Assembly (NCBI GenBank): GCA_027605045.1
Contig: JAQFWX010000137.1
Span: 1-64,000 of the forward strand
Reading direction: 5' to 3'
DNA from: Phallus indusiatus
Taxonomy: Eukaryota; Basidiomycota; Agaricomycetes; Phallales; Phallaceae
Length of the DNA: 64,000 nucleotides
In this document: positions 26,907 to 39,700 of the stretch, one piece after another
Layout of the letters: every line of letters starts with the position of its first letter
How positions within the stretch are numbered: position 1 is the stretch's first letter
Program-made: the position numbers and the translations under genes
Notes under the pieces: model-generated
Database searches by the model: none
What the model saw: only the letters and a program-made list of their open reading frames with translations
Told to the model about the DNA's origin: nothing

Positions 26907-28962
26907 ATGGCAGACCACGACGCCGTCGAAACTGTCAGACTCGGCGCACTCACCGTTCCTCGACTGTTCAATGGATTATGGCAACTTTCCTCACCAGGTA
27001 CGGGAGGAACCTCGGTTTTTGTCCCCGCTTAGCTGAAAGAAAGAAATGTTTAACACATAGCATGGGGAACTGCACCGGTCAGTAAAATCAAGCAGGAGAT
27101 GAGACGTCATGTCGATGCCGGATTCGTGGCATTCGGTATTTCTGTTTCTTGTTATCATCGTCATGCAAAAGCAAAACCTGACCTTTGTCCTACTACTGTC
27201 TCCACAGACATGGTAAGTTCTCACAATCACATCCCCTTTTCTTGTTATCGAACTAAAAATTGTTTGGTTTGTTCCCGATCGTAGGGTTAGTTTAGCTCTT
27301 TCTCTCCTTAAGTTGTTCCTTCGAACTTCGGATAAAATTTATTCAATATGGTGCTTGTATTCCATTCTAGCTGACCACTATGGAAGCGCAGAACAAATCT
27401 TCGTATGTCATACAATTGTTTTTTTCTTTCGAAACTGTTTTTTGGGGAATATTCACATAAAAATTGCGATCATCTGTTCTCCATTTTCCAAAACAGGGAT
27501 CTTTCCGTTCGGGTCTCGCCCCAGAACAACGGTCACGTGTAATATGTGCAACCAAATGGTGTGTATTTCGCCCGACCGATCCCACCCCGCAACTCGTCCG
27601 CGAGGCCGTGCAAGAACGAGTTACTCGAACTGGCACACAATCCATTGATCTGTTACAGGCATGAATTCACCATATTTTTTAAAACTTTATCGCGTTCTCA
27701 CTTCTCTTCCCTTGAAACATGGTTATCTAGCTCCACTGGTCCGATTACTCTTCACGAGCTTATGTTCTCGCCTTGCGTTATTTGCAGGCCCTTCAAACCG
27801 GTCCCAATAAATTAATTAATTCCTTGGGCTTGTGTAATTTCGATTCAGCCCGTACAGATGAGATTTGTTCCATTCTCGGTCCAGGTGCGATTGTCAGCAA
27901 CCAAGTTCAGGTCAGGACACCCTCGACAGCCATTATCTTCTTTCACAAATGACCCTCAAATGTAATCAACACACTTACAGTTCTCCTTAATCGACACCCG
28001 TCCTTTGCACAATATGGCCGATATCTGTCAAAAACACAATGTAAGTGCCATCTTTTTTTCTTTACCCTTTTATCTGTCATATCCATCTATCCGCTCGCCC
28101 CACCTTCCATGAAAGTTTATGTCATAGCAACTTACGCTGCATGTTTTTTTCCCCTTATTCTTTAGGTCAAACTATTAACATATGGTACACTGGTAAATAT
28201 CTTCCCATCGGGTTTAAAAGCCCCAACCTCACTCTTTAATTTTACATGTTCTTTTCTTTTTCTGTTGATGGAAAATCAGTGCGGCGGTTTCCTGTCTGAC
28301 AAGTATCTTGGAGCGCCACTTCCCGATGAATACGCGTTACTCACACCTTCCCAACGCAAGGTCAGTAGGTCGATCTAGATAACCATCATATTTCCAAATT
28401 CCAAAGCTACCCGTTATTGGGGCACAATACTCATTTCTCTCACAATCACCCTTGAAACAGTATCTTGATATCATCCTAAATGTCTGGGGGGACTGGCCAT
28501 TGTTTCAACAACTTCTCCGCACCTTGCGGAGTATTGGTGACCGGCACGATGGCCGCAGTATATCCGTGGTCTCCACTCGCTGGGTACTAGATCAACCGTT
28601 CGTCGCCGCAGTTCTAGTAGGCAAGTCCCTTCTTTCCTTTTCTTATTCGTGTTGCCAGTCTAAAACTGAGTTCGCGCCGTCCCCATAGGATCACGTCTAG
28701 GGGTTTCGGAGCACACAAGTGTGAGTTGTGGATGATTCGTTGATCCATCACCGTCACTATCATCATCACCAAAAATTGATTTGCTGATCGACTGCTTCTG
28801 TTGCTTTCCACCTTCTTTTCTCCATATAAATAGGACAATCGTCGCGTCTTTGGTTTTCGTTTGACGGCAGAGGACAATGCCGCTATTCACAAAGTTCTTG
28901 CCTTGTCAAATTCACGGAAGTTGGTGATGAGTCTGGGAGACTGTGGGGCGGAGTACCGATAA
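26907..28962 (+). CDS. Aldo-keto reductase family protein
   Basis: This is a NAD(P)H-dependent oxidoreductase of the aldo-keto reductase superfamily. It starts MADHDAVETVRLGALTVPRL and runs through about ten exons to GDCGAEYR. Catalytic tetrad residues can be placed: Asp and Tyr in FDMADHYGSAEQ, Lys in VICATKWCVF, and His in LLQLHWSDYSS. Cofactor-side blocks include LGLCNFDSARTDEI, SNQVQFSLIDTRP, LLTYGTLCGGFLSDKYLG and VSTRWVLDQPFVAAVLVG. The substrate cannot be deduced. Two splicing oddities are present. The intron splitting LLQ|LHW (about 27659-27730) has a GC donor. The Asp-Met of the catalytic block seems to come from a tiny exon (about 27208-27212) whose junction is one base out. It is divergent from the unrecognised protein gene. 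Confidence 0.88.
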
Positions 28963-29581
28963 CACAGATGGTTTTATGAAGCGGTCGTTAGCTGGCCACA
29001 TCACTAAAAGGAGCTCCATTATATTACCCGCACGCACACGCGCGTCGTATACTCTGTATTTTCAAAAACAAACAAAAAAAAAAACTGGTTTTCGTCAAGG
29101 TTTCGATGCATGTGACTCCCCGGTCTCTATGTAAAAAGTCACATCTGCGCTTTTTCCTTGTCGGGTGCTTTTTTAAGCTTGTTTACCACCTACTTGTTCT
29201 CGATTTGCCACCGGCACAATAATTAATAGGAGAATTCATCACACGACAGCCACGGAGATAGACCTCAGAGAGGTATAGACCCCAAATATCCACGTTTTTC
29301 CGGTATTGACGTCGAATGATGCAGTTTGTGGGAGAATCGGCTGGAATCGGGAATTGTAGCTGATCCAGGATGCGTATATTATCACGCGCTTTATTCCAAT
29401 GGGTATAAGATACAACACGCGCACTCATCTAAAATACATGGAAAGTAAAGACCTGCTGAGGGAGAGAGTCGTGGTACAAACAACATATTATCGAAATGTA
29501 ATTAATCTGTCCGGGAGAATTAAAGAAAAGTAATATAGGCACGAGAACTTTCGATGACAGATATGAAAATAATATAATTTC
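28963..29581. other. Convergent intergenic region with one small open frame
   Basis: About 620 bp between the reductase stop (+) and the stop of the hydrolase gene (-). It contains a CACACGCGCG-type patch near 29032-29044 and an 11-A run near 29076. The only notable coding potential is the small frame at 29183-29428, listed separately. Confidence 0.45.
29183..29428 (-). CDS. Possible small hypothetical protein, 81 residues
   Basis: An ATG-initiated open frame reading MSARVVSYTHWNKARDNIRI and ending KSRTSRW. Its composition is protein-like and its N-terminal half (QFPIPADSPTNCIIRRQYRK) looks less random than neighbouring frames. I recognise no family, however. It could be a small gene, part of a spliced gene, or chance. 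Confidence 0.25.
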   Translation of the reverse strand: MSARVVSYTHWNKARDNIRILDQLQFPIPADSPTNCIIRRQYRKNVDIWGLYLSEVYLRGCRVMNSPINYCAGGKSRTSRW

Positions 29582-32500
29582 TCAAAGCCGCGCTGTGTTT
29601 AAACGTCGAATGGGTTCTAGTTTGCGGCGAATATCGCGTAACACGGCTGTTCTTGGATGCCACTCGTCAAGAGCAGTCCGCAACGAAAAAAATTCGGACG
29701 AAAATAAGGAAGAGACATCGGGGTTAGCAATTAGGTCACGTAAAGCCCAAGGTATCTGCGGTTGTCAAACAGAAAAAAAGGAAAAGGAAAAAAAGCGCGG
29801 TTCAGTGAGAGAATTAACCCCGAAATAATTAGGAACCCGTTCAAGTTCCGTGAATCGGGAGAGAGAAAAGTCTGAAAAACCCACCTCATAATCATTACGA
29901 GCGGCGCGTGCTGTGAATGGTTCGACTATGAGGTCATGATCAGAAGCAATTACTCCGCTAGTTTCGAACAGGAAGCGCACGGCGAGTCTAGGTTGTGGGT
30001 TATTCCAGTGTCCTGTCAATGAGAAAATAGAACTCCTATTACCTGTAAGACGCCGGCGCCTCATAAGCCTTCGAATGACCCACTCCAGTAAGTGAACCAG
30101 CAGTAGCCTCAGAAAGATGCGCAATAAGACCGCTATCATTCAACCCGGCATTCCGAATCTTGAATAATAAAATAAGAAGGTTTGATAAAACATCGGTAGA
30201 ACTGAGGCTCGTTGATTAGCGATGAATTCGGGAAAAAGAGGAGGGAAAGTCTGTATACTGATATGCATCCCCATCGATGTACAGGGCACGGAGAATCAAA
30301 GGATGTGTACTGTTGATATACCGGGCATTTATCACTCAAAAGGTAAAGGTGCATCTTACGGAGAACTCACGCAGTCACGAAAGCTCCAGAATAGATCTAA
30401 GGAAGCAGATTATCAGAATAACCTCTCGGTCGAGAGCAAAAAAGGGGAGGTGTATGTTTTACCGGCACAACTTGATCATTTAGGCTAGCAATATAAGTAA
30501 ATTTAACCTGAAAGACCGGATTCCGTGTCATGAGATTTCCAATCACATTCTGTTTGAAAATGAACTTACCCCATGATGCAAACACTTTGACAACGCAGTT
30601 ACATAGGTCTTAGAGACCGGCGATTCGGAATCCTTTTGTTTATAAAATAAGGTCAACGGAAACAGCCGAACGAGACAAAAAAACTGAGATGTACCTGAAA
30701 ATCGAACAATTCACGAGCCGCTGCTGACTCGAAGTACTATAAAATAGCTTAATTTCAAAAGAAATTAGAATGAGCGCAAATGAATGTACTTGCTTGGATG
30801 TAAGGGTTCATAAGATAATTGTTGTTTAGGTGCAAGAAGGGCCCATTATGAACTCCACATAACGCGAGAATGCCGATATATTGCGGTGCCGACACAGAGG
30901 CAAGAAGAGAAGAACTGGGCGTTCGAATATGTCCTTTCTCGATAAGACGGTCAACAATCTGCGTAGTCACGATCGATCCCTGAGAATGTGTTCCAAACAG
31001 GATAGCATCAGCACTTTAATGTTAGAACGACAAATAGTATAAATTTAAATACATGTTCAAATAATAGTAAGTGACTTACGTTTGAAGATCGTTTATCCAG
31101 TCTTCATGACTGAGGTATTCTTGAAATAGACTAATAATGACGTAAGCAATGTCCACTCTTTTTTACCCCAAGTAGACGAAAGTAACCTATCGACGCGTTG
31201 CGCTACCGTTCCCCCACCTTGTAAAATGATTTTGGTCACTTTTTCCAAAACTATACCATGCTCGTCAAAGTATTCGCATACTGCCTTCTCTAACATGGTG
31301 GCAAACTTCTCGCTGGTCCCCGTGGGCTTCATTTGCTAATGCTTAGTCCTCTTTCTCATGAAAGAAACGTTGTCGAAAAATGCTGACCTCTCCAAGGACC
31401 TGGCGAATGAAAGCGCCAGGAAACCATCCATGAATCCCTACCACAACGACACGTTTTATCTTGCTTATCACTTTCAGCGGCTCTTCTCCCAATACGTTCC
31501 ACGTCTTGGGTAATTCTTTGCCAAAAAGTTCTCTCTCTTTCCCTTTACCCTTGTCCTTGGAGTCCTCATTGAAAAGCATTTTCGTAACATAATTCACAGT
31601 GCGGTGCAGCGTTGATGCCTCTTTGGGCAGTGGTATTGATCTAGGAGGGTGACAAAAAGTGTCCTCGAATGTAGGAAGAACTAAAAAATCCGGCTGCTGG
31701 GACGTAGCGGACATTGCAGAAGGGGCCGCGGACGCATCGCGTTTTGATTTAGGAATGGTTGACTCCGAGTTCTGGTCTGGCATATGAGACTGTGGATCGG
31801 TTTGGCTGTTTGTTCCATTGGATATTACCTGTTTTGTATGGATCGAAGGTTCTTCATCAACGACGACGACTTCCATAGTTTCCCCTTCCTCTTTGACCGC
31901 TCTCCAACGAGCATTGGTGGTTGCCAAAACCGAAAGCCAGCCAGCCCTGGTTTCCGGGCTTGTGCCCATTGGAGATGCATTCATTTGAGAAGGTTCCATT
32001 CCGGCACTGACAATGGCTGAAGCTGGCTCTATGATTGAGTTAGATGGAGAACTTGAGCGCCACCGTATCCAAGACGTAAGCCAAGAGTCGCCAGTCGATG
32101 GTACAAAAGGTATCGCTTTGATATCGGAATGAGGTTCGCGCGATTCCGAGGGCACAGGCGAAACTACAGCATCAGAACTGGGTGAGCGCGCCCCGGGTAC
32201 GATCGAGATCGGGAATTTTAGATAATCTGACCAGGTCGTAGATGAAGCTGCCGGCTTTTCAGTCGAAATGGATTCGGGAAGCGTATTGGACGGAATTTCT
32301 GCCTCAGATATTTGAGACAAAGGTTCTTTTTCGTCGTGAGATATTGAGTCTAAAATGAACTTATAGCTTTCACATGATTGGAAAACACACGGCTGCACAC
32401 TTACGAGATGGGATTTCCCCGGTACGGGCCTCAGACTCAATTCGACTATCCGGCTCCGGGGGTAATACTTGTCTCGAAAACAGATAACTGGGTATATATG

Positions 32501-33335
32501 ACAAAGAGCTACTACGAGTTTCGGTACGCTGTGCGTTGTTGTCTCCTGTCGGTAGAGCCGATGTTTCCGTCGGATGTGTTGAGCCATCTTGGCAACTCAA
32601 GTCATGACCAGATTGTACTATAGATTCGGCGGGCAACGTTCTTTTGGGGGTTTCTGTTTGATTGAGAGGATCCCCAGCAGGAGATTGTTTAGACTCAGCA
32701 GGAAGGCTGGCCGAGGGATCCGGTTTGGTAGAACTAGACGGCTCGTTAGCCAACCCGCTAACACATGATTCGGTACTTTTACGAAACATCTTAGTAGAAT
32801 TTAGAATGCTTCTGCTCAAAGATGATTCCGAAGTAGGTCGTCTATCAAGTCCAGAAGTTTGTGTAGATACGGAGTTTAGGGACAGTGGCACAGAATCTGT
32901 GGAAAGACAGTTTGTAGCTGGTACCCCAATAGAACTATCCTCCGTGATGTTTGATTTTGGCGGGGGGGAACAATTTGATGACATTGATGCTTCAGAAAGT
33001 GGACGTTGAATAACCCGCTCGACCCGGGGAATTGCGGCAGGTTTCTGTCGTCGTTTAGTAGAATACAAATTGGAAAACAAGCTGTTATTGGAACGAGAAA
33101 CAAGGGGAGAAAGAGTATTGTCTTGAATACCATCATTTTCTAGAGTATTCATGTCAGAAGAGCCGTCGTTCGATTGGAAACCGCCAGGCTGTCGCGGTAA
33201 GGTTGCTGCAGCAGCGCCGGGGGATGTGCTAACTTGAACAGAGTCCGCATGCACGAGTGAAATATCTGCCTGTGCAAGCTTTGGAGTTGAGTGCCACCTA
33301 GTTGACCTTGAGGACCGAGAGGAACGACGACTCAT
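29582..33335 (-). CDS. Alpha/beta hydrolase-like protein of the YML020W (YMC020W) type with disordered N-terminus
   Basis: The N-terminal half, from ATG at 33335 (MSRRSSRSSRSTRWHSTPKL), is a long Ser/Pro/Thr-rich disordered region. The hydrolase-like fold begins at VVVVGIHGWFPGAFIRQVLG (about 31450-31395), which supplies the oxyanion-hole HG. Then come PTGTSEKFATMLEKAVCEYF, a nucleophile elbow in ILFGTHSQGSIVTTQIVDRL (about 30995-30935; Ser in T-H-S-Q-G), YIGILALCGVHNGPFLHLNN, VTALSKCLHHG, LSSLNDQVVP, and a C-terminal half with AVRFLFETSGVIASDHDLIV. It ends HPRTAVLRDIRRKLEPIRR with a stop at 29582-29584. Many short introns split the C-terminal part. The overall layout matches the poorly characterised fungal proteins related to yeast YML020W. 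A serine-hydrolase activity is plausible but not shown for the family as far as I know. Confidence 0.78.
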
Positions 33336-34777
33336 GACAGGAGCTCGTGCAGCATGCTAATGACGCAAGTCCCGAACGAGTGAATGATGTGACTTGTGTG
33401 ACCTTGCTTTGTCGGCATTTTCGGCACTGCATTCATCCGGACAGCTGAAGAATAAATGGTATTATCTAGACTGATCCTTATCATGGGCAATTTGCCATGT
33501 TACACTTAACAGGCTTTAATAGTGATACAAAGGGAAATATAGATTGCCGATTAATCCGGCATTCAAGCTTCAAGGATTTTCACGACGATATCGATGCTCC
33601 AGCTTAGGACACCGGTTTGATCATGACTCAACATCAGTGCGTTTTACCCAGGTTATCATCAACCATATTAGCAGGCACTTTTGCAGGCACTTTTTCAGAA
33701 AATTGCTTGCGTGCAAATTGCGCCACCGGATATATATTACCATGTCTTAACACAATACTTATACAAAGCAACCGGCGCGACGGTATCGATGGGGTGTTCG
33801 AGATCTTTATTAACCCGTGGCTTTCGCACATATCAATGTTAATGGCTTAGAATGCAAGGGTCTTTGAAGATTGTTCATTGTTTTAGAAAGTTCCTCAGTC
33901 GCCGATTCCTTTGAATTTTCTGATACTCATCGGAAAGAATAGGATCGTAATCAATTTATACGACGGCAATGCTAGTCTTTCGAATACAGGCGTACCGAAG
34001 TTAGAGTAACTCAAAAAGTAGAAGTGCCACTGCCGGATACATACATTTCGACTTAACATGTGTTCCTTGTCCTCAGTCGCGTATGGTCACCGGGCTGCGT
34101 ACCTTAATGACCTAAATTACTCGCCGTCAACAAAACATTGCAAACCGGGTTACAATGGCCTCCCAAAAGGAAGATTGATGTCAACTTAGTTTAACCTGCA
34201 CTCCTGAATCTTCTCGATCTGTGTATCAAGAGATCGCCAGACGCTTACTTTCTCCCTAAAAGATTTAGGATATCGATATCGATCTACAAAACTATACGCG
34301 TAATCAAATCTACTGCAAGCTCAAGAGACTAAGGACTAGTAGAATCTCACGACTACCGCACAGACAATCGCTGAGATGGCGAACCCTTTCTGCCAAGCGT
34401 ACATTCTTTCCTTGACTATGAAAACTGCCCGGTTTTAATTAGACTATTGATGTCACCGAAAAGGTTCAAATCGCGTAGCAAGACTTTGTGGTCATATATG
34501 GCGACGGCGCAAGTGTTTGTAATATAGCGCATTTCGGTAAACTCCTTGGAAAATAATACAAGGTCTGATTTTTTAATGTCAAAGAAGAGCTAAGATGCAA
34601 TGTCGCGAATGACCGCTTTAAGATGGTATGGTTATTAAATACTGATGCTTCTGGTTAATCCGGACTATCTTCTAGTCGTCATCCACATACTTCAATGTCA
34701 TGAAAGGTACCAATAAGACAAGGCCGCGGTTAACAAAAGCAATATTTGGCTCTCGCTACGTATGGTAGTCTTCGCTA
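33336..34777. other. 1.4 kb intergenic region
   Basis: It lies between the start of the hydrolase gene and the stop of the TLDc gene, both (-). I found no conserved coding block. Near 33678-33700 the phrase GCAGGCACTTTT is repeated at close spacing, a trivial tandem duplication. The part next to 33336 should carry the hydrolase-gene promoter. Confidence 0.45.
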
Positions 34778-36383
34778 TTAATTAGTGATTCCCCATATCT
34801 CGACGCCTACACATTCAAAATCTATGGTCATGTCACTAGCATCATGCACGCTGCTTCCGGATAACACAGGGTTATTGAAAGTGGGGCAGGACGCCGATGA
34901 TCCATCCGTGAGGTTTTCACTTAAATAAAGACCATATTTTCCGGTCCTATGAGTTTACTCCTAAGTTGCGAAGATACAGGAAGAGGAAAAAATAACCTAC
35001 CCGCCGCCAAACGAAATGAAGTCCTTATCGCAAAGAGCAACGTAGTCATTTTTGCCCGTCCACTTGAATGTCTGAACACTTTTTCGATCTCTACTGGTCC
35101 ACAGAAACCTTTAAAACAGCGATATCTTTTAGGGGTAATATATTAAAGAAGAACAGTGACGAGACATACGAATCACCGGTGCCGTAGTACGCGGATGATG
35201 AGTGAATGGCTCCTCCCATCCAGACCCCGAATACACAATCATCTGAATCCTGAATAGCGACTAAAGTGCTGGATATTTTAGAGGCACATCGACTATAAAG
35301 GGTTTGCAACGACACTCCATGTTGATCTGAGCTGTAAAGCAAAGTCCACGATTTCACAAGTCTGGGTAAGGGAGGAAGGTTGGCTCGTATCTACATAATC
35401 CCTAGTCAGTTAGAAACCGGAGCAACGAGATAGATCCAATAGCACCTGTTCCGCCAATTCTAATTTGAGCACGGGGGTCGTGTTTTCTTTTCGTCCTTCT
35501 AACTTTAACCTACGAAGGTAATTATCATTTTCGTCGAAGACAAAGCCGTTTTTATTCCAAGAATAGTCCCCAGCAAATCCAGGGGCACCTGAAGGTGGAG
35601 CGAATATGTGGGGGGCAAAAGGAGAAGAATGTGTGACAGGCGGTGAATCAGATCGATTTCTGTGTGGTGATTTGACAGTGCCATGCTTGACAGTATAGGG
35701 TAAAGACGAAACTGATGCGTTAAGAAAGTTCGACATCCACTTCCGAGGTAAAGTGGCAGTCGACAAACTATCTGAACGTTCGTTATGAACTGAGTTAGAT
35801 GCTTTCCAGCTCTGAGTCTGTTCTGGCATGGTTTGTGAAGAGATTGAAGAGTGTGGTTGTTGTGTCATGTAATCAAATTGCGAAGCGGGAGGTGAAGACT
35901 GCTGTTGATTTATAAAAGAAGGGGTGAACTAGTACTGCGGCCAATAGACTCAGCCCGCAACAACGAATCTTGTTCAAATTGTGAGATTTGATTTGCAACT
36001 CGTTTCTGATTTTGTTCATGGTTCTTTCTGGCTTCTTCAGTTATATGATCGAAGAAATTGGTCTTTTTTGGTTTTATTGCGGCTGGAGGGGTGTTGTCAT
36101 CGAAATCAAGTAGTAGTGGATGTTCCCTAGTCTCCTCTGGCGTTGGAACGGAAACGAAAGCGCCGAAATCAGAACGCAATGGGGAGGATGCTTCCCGCCC
36201 CTCTCCATAAGCCAATTGGGACGGAGATTGGAATATCGTGTCCTCCGTAGTGAGAAGGCTGTCAAATAAATCGTTTGGGTCGTTGGCAGGCTGAATCACC
36301 CGTTCATTAATTGCAGATCGTCGTGACGGCGGCGGCGGCGGTGGTGGTAGAGGTATTAAAGGTGAATCGAGTGGAGGCGTCAT
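34778..36383 (-). CDS. OXR1: TLDc-domain protein, OXR1 family, with Pro-rich N-terminus
   Basis: The C-terminal half is a TLDc domain. It reads KSWTLLYSSDQHGVSLQTLY (about 35355-35290), KISSTLVAIQDSDDCVFGVW, SSAYYGTGDS, then after introns FKWTGKNDYVALCDKDFISF (about 35062-34998) and KYGLYLSENLTDGSSASCPT. It ends FECVGVEIWGITN with a stop at 34778-34780. TLDc proteins bind the V-ATPase and are linked to oxidative-stress resistance; yeast Oxr1 promotes V-ATPase disassembly. The N-terminus (ATG at 36383) has a run of eight or so prolines, then acidic and Ser-rich linkers. HPLLLDFDD includes a clathrin-box-like L-L-D-F-D, and a helical EEARKNHEQNQKRVANQISQ follows. The fold is interrupted by at least four introns. 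The piece between GTGDS and FKWTG is hard to splice without assuming an extra small intron or a one-base error near 35070. Confidence 0.87.
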
Positions 36384-36703
36384 TACAAGTGTTCGCTAAA
36401 ACAATGAGCCATGCAAACACGCAGTCAAGAAAATAAACCTACTTTGTCAATATTATAGTAATGCTGTGTTCAACATAACCAACCATCGGGCATTGAGATT
36501 AAGGGGAACGGCCACAGGTGACGCAGTCGTCAAGAAGAAGTCTTGAAAGGCACAAGGTGTTACTAGCCCAGTGACTAAATAATTTGAAAAGCGCTCCGGA
36601 ATCGTTTACGCATACTTGAACAGGAGGGTTCGGTACAACAAATACTATTTCACATGTATGAAGAAGCTTGTTCATTTAATATACAAATAAACATAGGACA
36701 CAG
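36384..36703. promoter_or_regulatory. Upstream region of the TLDc gene; mannosidase 3' flank
   Basis: About 320 bp between two (-) strand genes. It should contain the promoter of the TLDc gene and the 3' end of the mannosidase transcript. No distinct element was recognised. Confidence 0.4.
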
Positions 36704-39700
36704 CTAAAGAACCATCCAATCTCCAATCCTGTAACAAAATCACGAGAACATTCAGTTACGAGTATATCACATATACAGAAATTGTAATACATACCTCGAA
36801 TGACAAGCAAGGTCCCAAGATGCTGAGGAGATGACCAGTTTCACAGTTAACACTTGGAATGCACGAAGATTAACGTCCATGTACGAAATTTGCTCTGACG
36901 CCAAGTCTGGGATCATCTTGTTGATCTCTAAAACTTCTAGATCATCCTCCAGCAAGTTGGTAATAGTAGCCTTGGAGATATCAATCCAACTGGCAACGTT
37001 GATTCTCGCGGCAGCGTGACCACCAAATGCCTCATATAAACGCAAGACAACAGTGGAAGAGCCTTTCTTAAAGTCTGTTTCATGGAAATCATCATCATCG
37101 CCTCGTTTGATAGTATCCAATACCACATTGGTTGCTCCGGTCACGTAGAAGGGAGTTTGAGGTAAACAGCTGCCTGCCTTCTTGGCATCGATCATGAAAC
37201 GAACTAGTTTCGAAATTAAGTTAAACAATTAACAAACCCAAAAGCATTGCTCATACCGCGTAAAGGAGTATTGAAAATGTAAGCTGCCATTGGAACATCA
37301 GACTCCAAGAAGTGACCTTTATGAGGATAAACAGCCCAGGAAAACTCATGCTTCCCTGATTTCATGTCAGCAAATACAGAAAAGGATTGTCATAAGAAAG
37401 TTATTTCTCACCCTGATCTTGTTCAGCATCGGGTGCGGTTGCAGCTCGCAATAGTGATATGGACATGATATTGCCACGCGTGGCAAAACCATATTTGGAT
37501 TCTGATAAGAGTGCCACTCCATATCCGTATTCACTTAGGTCGGCGTACTAGAACAGTTTAGAGAACACGTATCAACATATGTAAAGGAAGAGCTTACCTT
37601 ATGGGCACAGACTTCGAACTTCGCTATATCCATTGAAGTGTTCTTGTGGGTGGGGCGTTGAACATATCCAAAAGGTGCTTCATAAGTCGCATTGTCATTA
37701 CGAATATCCACAGGAATCTCGACTAGTAATAATATTAGATTAGTTAACGTGTACTTCACATGACTTACATTTCAAGAACTTATGCCTTTCATGCCAGTCT
37801 ACTTCGGCGTCGAAGCGAAGAAGTGAATTGGACTTGGCGTCGAGGGTTGCTTCAAGACAGATTAGTCAATGAGATGATTCCAATATATCGACACGACACT
37901 TACCATTTATAGCATCTAAGGAAATCTGAAGAAATAGCCGCAATTAAAATTACATCGATAAGTGAGGCTGCGGGTACTTACGGTAACCTTGATTGTACTG
38001 CTTCCATATGTAACGTTCCCAACGAGAGATGCGCGTAACGGTCCTTTTTCCGCAACAGAAACAGCAGTGAATTTCAAGATATGAGGTGTTTCCAAATGAT
38101 GAATCTCAACATCTGAACGCCTACACGTGAGAATGGACCAAACTCGGCTTGTTAAATCGTCTTACCCCATGCATCCCAATAGTTCGGTCTATCGTTGTAT
38201 ATGATCAAGCCACCAGTTTGACCAGTAGGAACCAGTTCTCGACTGTGAATGATCAAAACTGAATACGCTTAGCGAATATGGGCTGTGTACCTTTGTTGGA
38301 TATCAATGAGACTACTTATACGTCCCTCTGCAATCGTCAGCTTAAGTCGTGAGTTCTGTAGAACAAAGACGTCCTTGGATATCTCTTTGGCTATATCTAC
38401 GTGAGCATGAAAGAGATCAACGCTATGGGCAAATAACCTACCAGATGTAGAAGGCATATCGGCGAAGAGGCCTCGCGAAAGAGCAGGACCGCAAGGTTTG
38501 GATGCATCGATGAGAACTAAGCCACTATTTCCTTTTCGGTTTATTTGAACAATCTCTGCTTTCAACTTGTTTCCGGCAGCTCCATTCAATGGCACTTCGA
38601 CGACTGCTAAGTAACGGAAAGGCGTTGTATTATATGCAACTATCTTCCCGTTACCAGAGGTTTGTAAGGGGTGGGTCATGGAAAATGGTATCGAGTTGGG
38701 TATCAATTTTTGACTGGCCTCTTCTAGTAATTCGTGTGCTTCCTTCTTCACCCGTGCGTATATTCTTTCAGCGTCATCATATACCATCCCGCTAAAAGAA
38801 ATGAGGATATGCTGATGTAATTTGACCAACAACTTACATGGCAGAGCCAGGAAGCACTATTCAGAGTTTGGTTTATTGAATAAGATGTATTGATATCGAA
38901 TAAAGTCTTACCGTCATGGACTGCAAAGCATGACGAGTCAGTAATAAATCAATAAATAAATACGATTGCTTACATTGATTGAGAAGAACATTTTCCCAGA
39001 GATCGTTGATTTGTTCCTGAGGGTAAGAATAGTTCTCCTTGTTGTATAGCGAAGCTAGGGTTGCCAGATGCTAGGGTACGAAGAGGTCGTCAGGGTTAGA
39101 AAATGACGCTAGAAATGGGCCCGCTATACCTCCACTTCTCGTAGTAGAATTTCCGATTTTCGATTGCCTTTTTTGATGGAGCCTGAAATATTATTTCAGC
39201 CGGTGCGGTAAAGAAAAGAATTTACATGTTGTCTTTTACCATGACTAGTATAAGTGCCCCGGTGGAACTGACCGAATTCAGACTGAGTTTAATGGAACGA
39301 GAATCGAAAAAATACCTCGAGATACAGTTCGCCAATCCTGCCCAGTATGAACAATAGCATAGCAATACTTAGTCAACACGCACCATGTAGGTAGAGTAAG
39401 TCCGGCTTTCGTGTCTTTCTCTAGATCATAAAAGAAGCTATCGACGCTGTTACCCATACTAACTACAGGGAGCTCTCTGTTGTTATTGCCAGCGGCCCGG
39501 ATGCGACGAAGCTGAAACTTCTCTCAGATCATTAAAAGTACTCATTCAGTTCAAACTAACATTTTCGAGCATTGGAGCCAGGGGTCCGCCCCCTCCGTCT
39601 CCGTTACCAAAAACAAGCAATGCAGTGGTTGACGATTCTAAATTCTGTACACGAGTCAAATGCGGCTTATCCCAGTTGAAAAAATGGCGCGGTACCTTAT

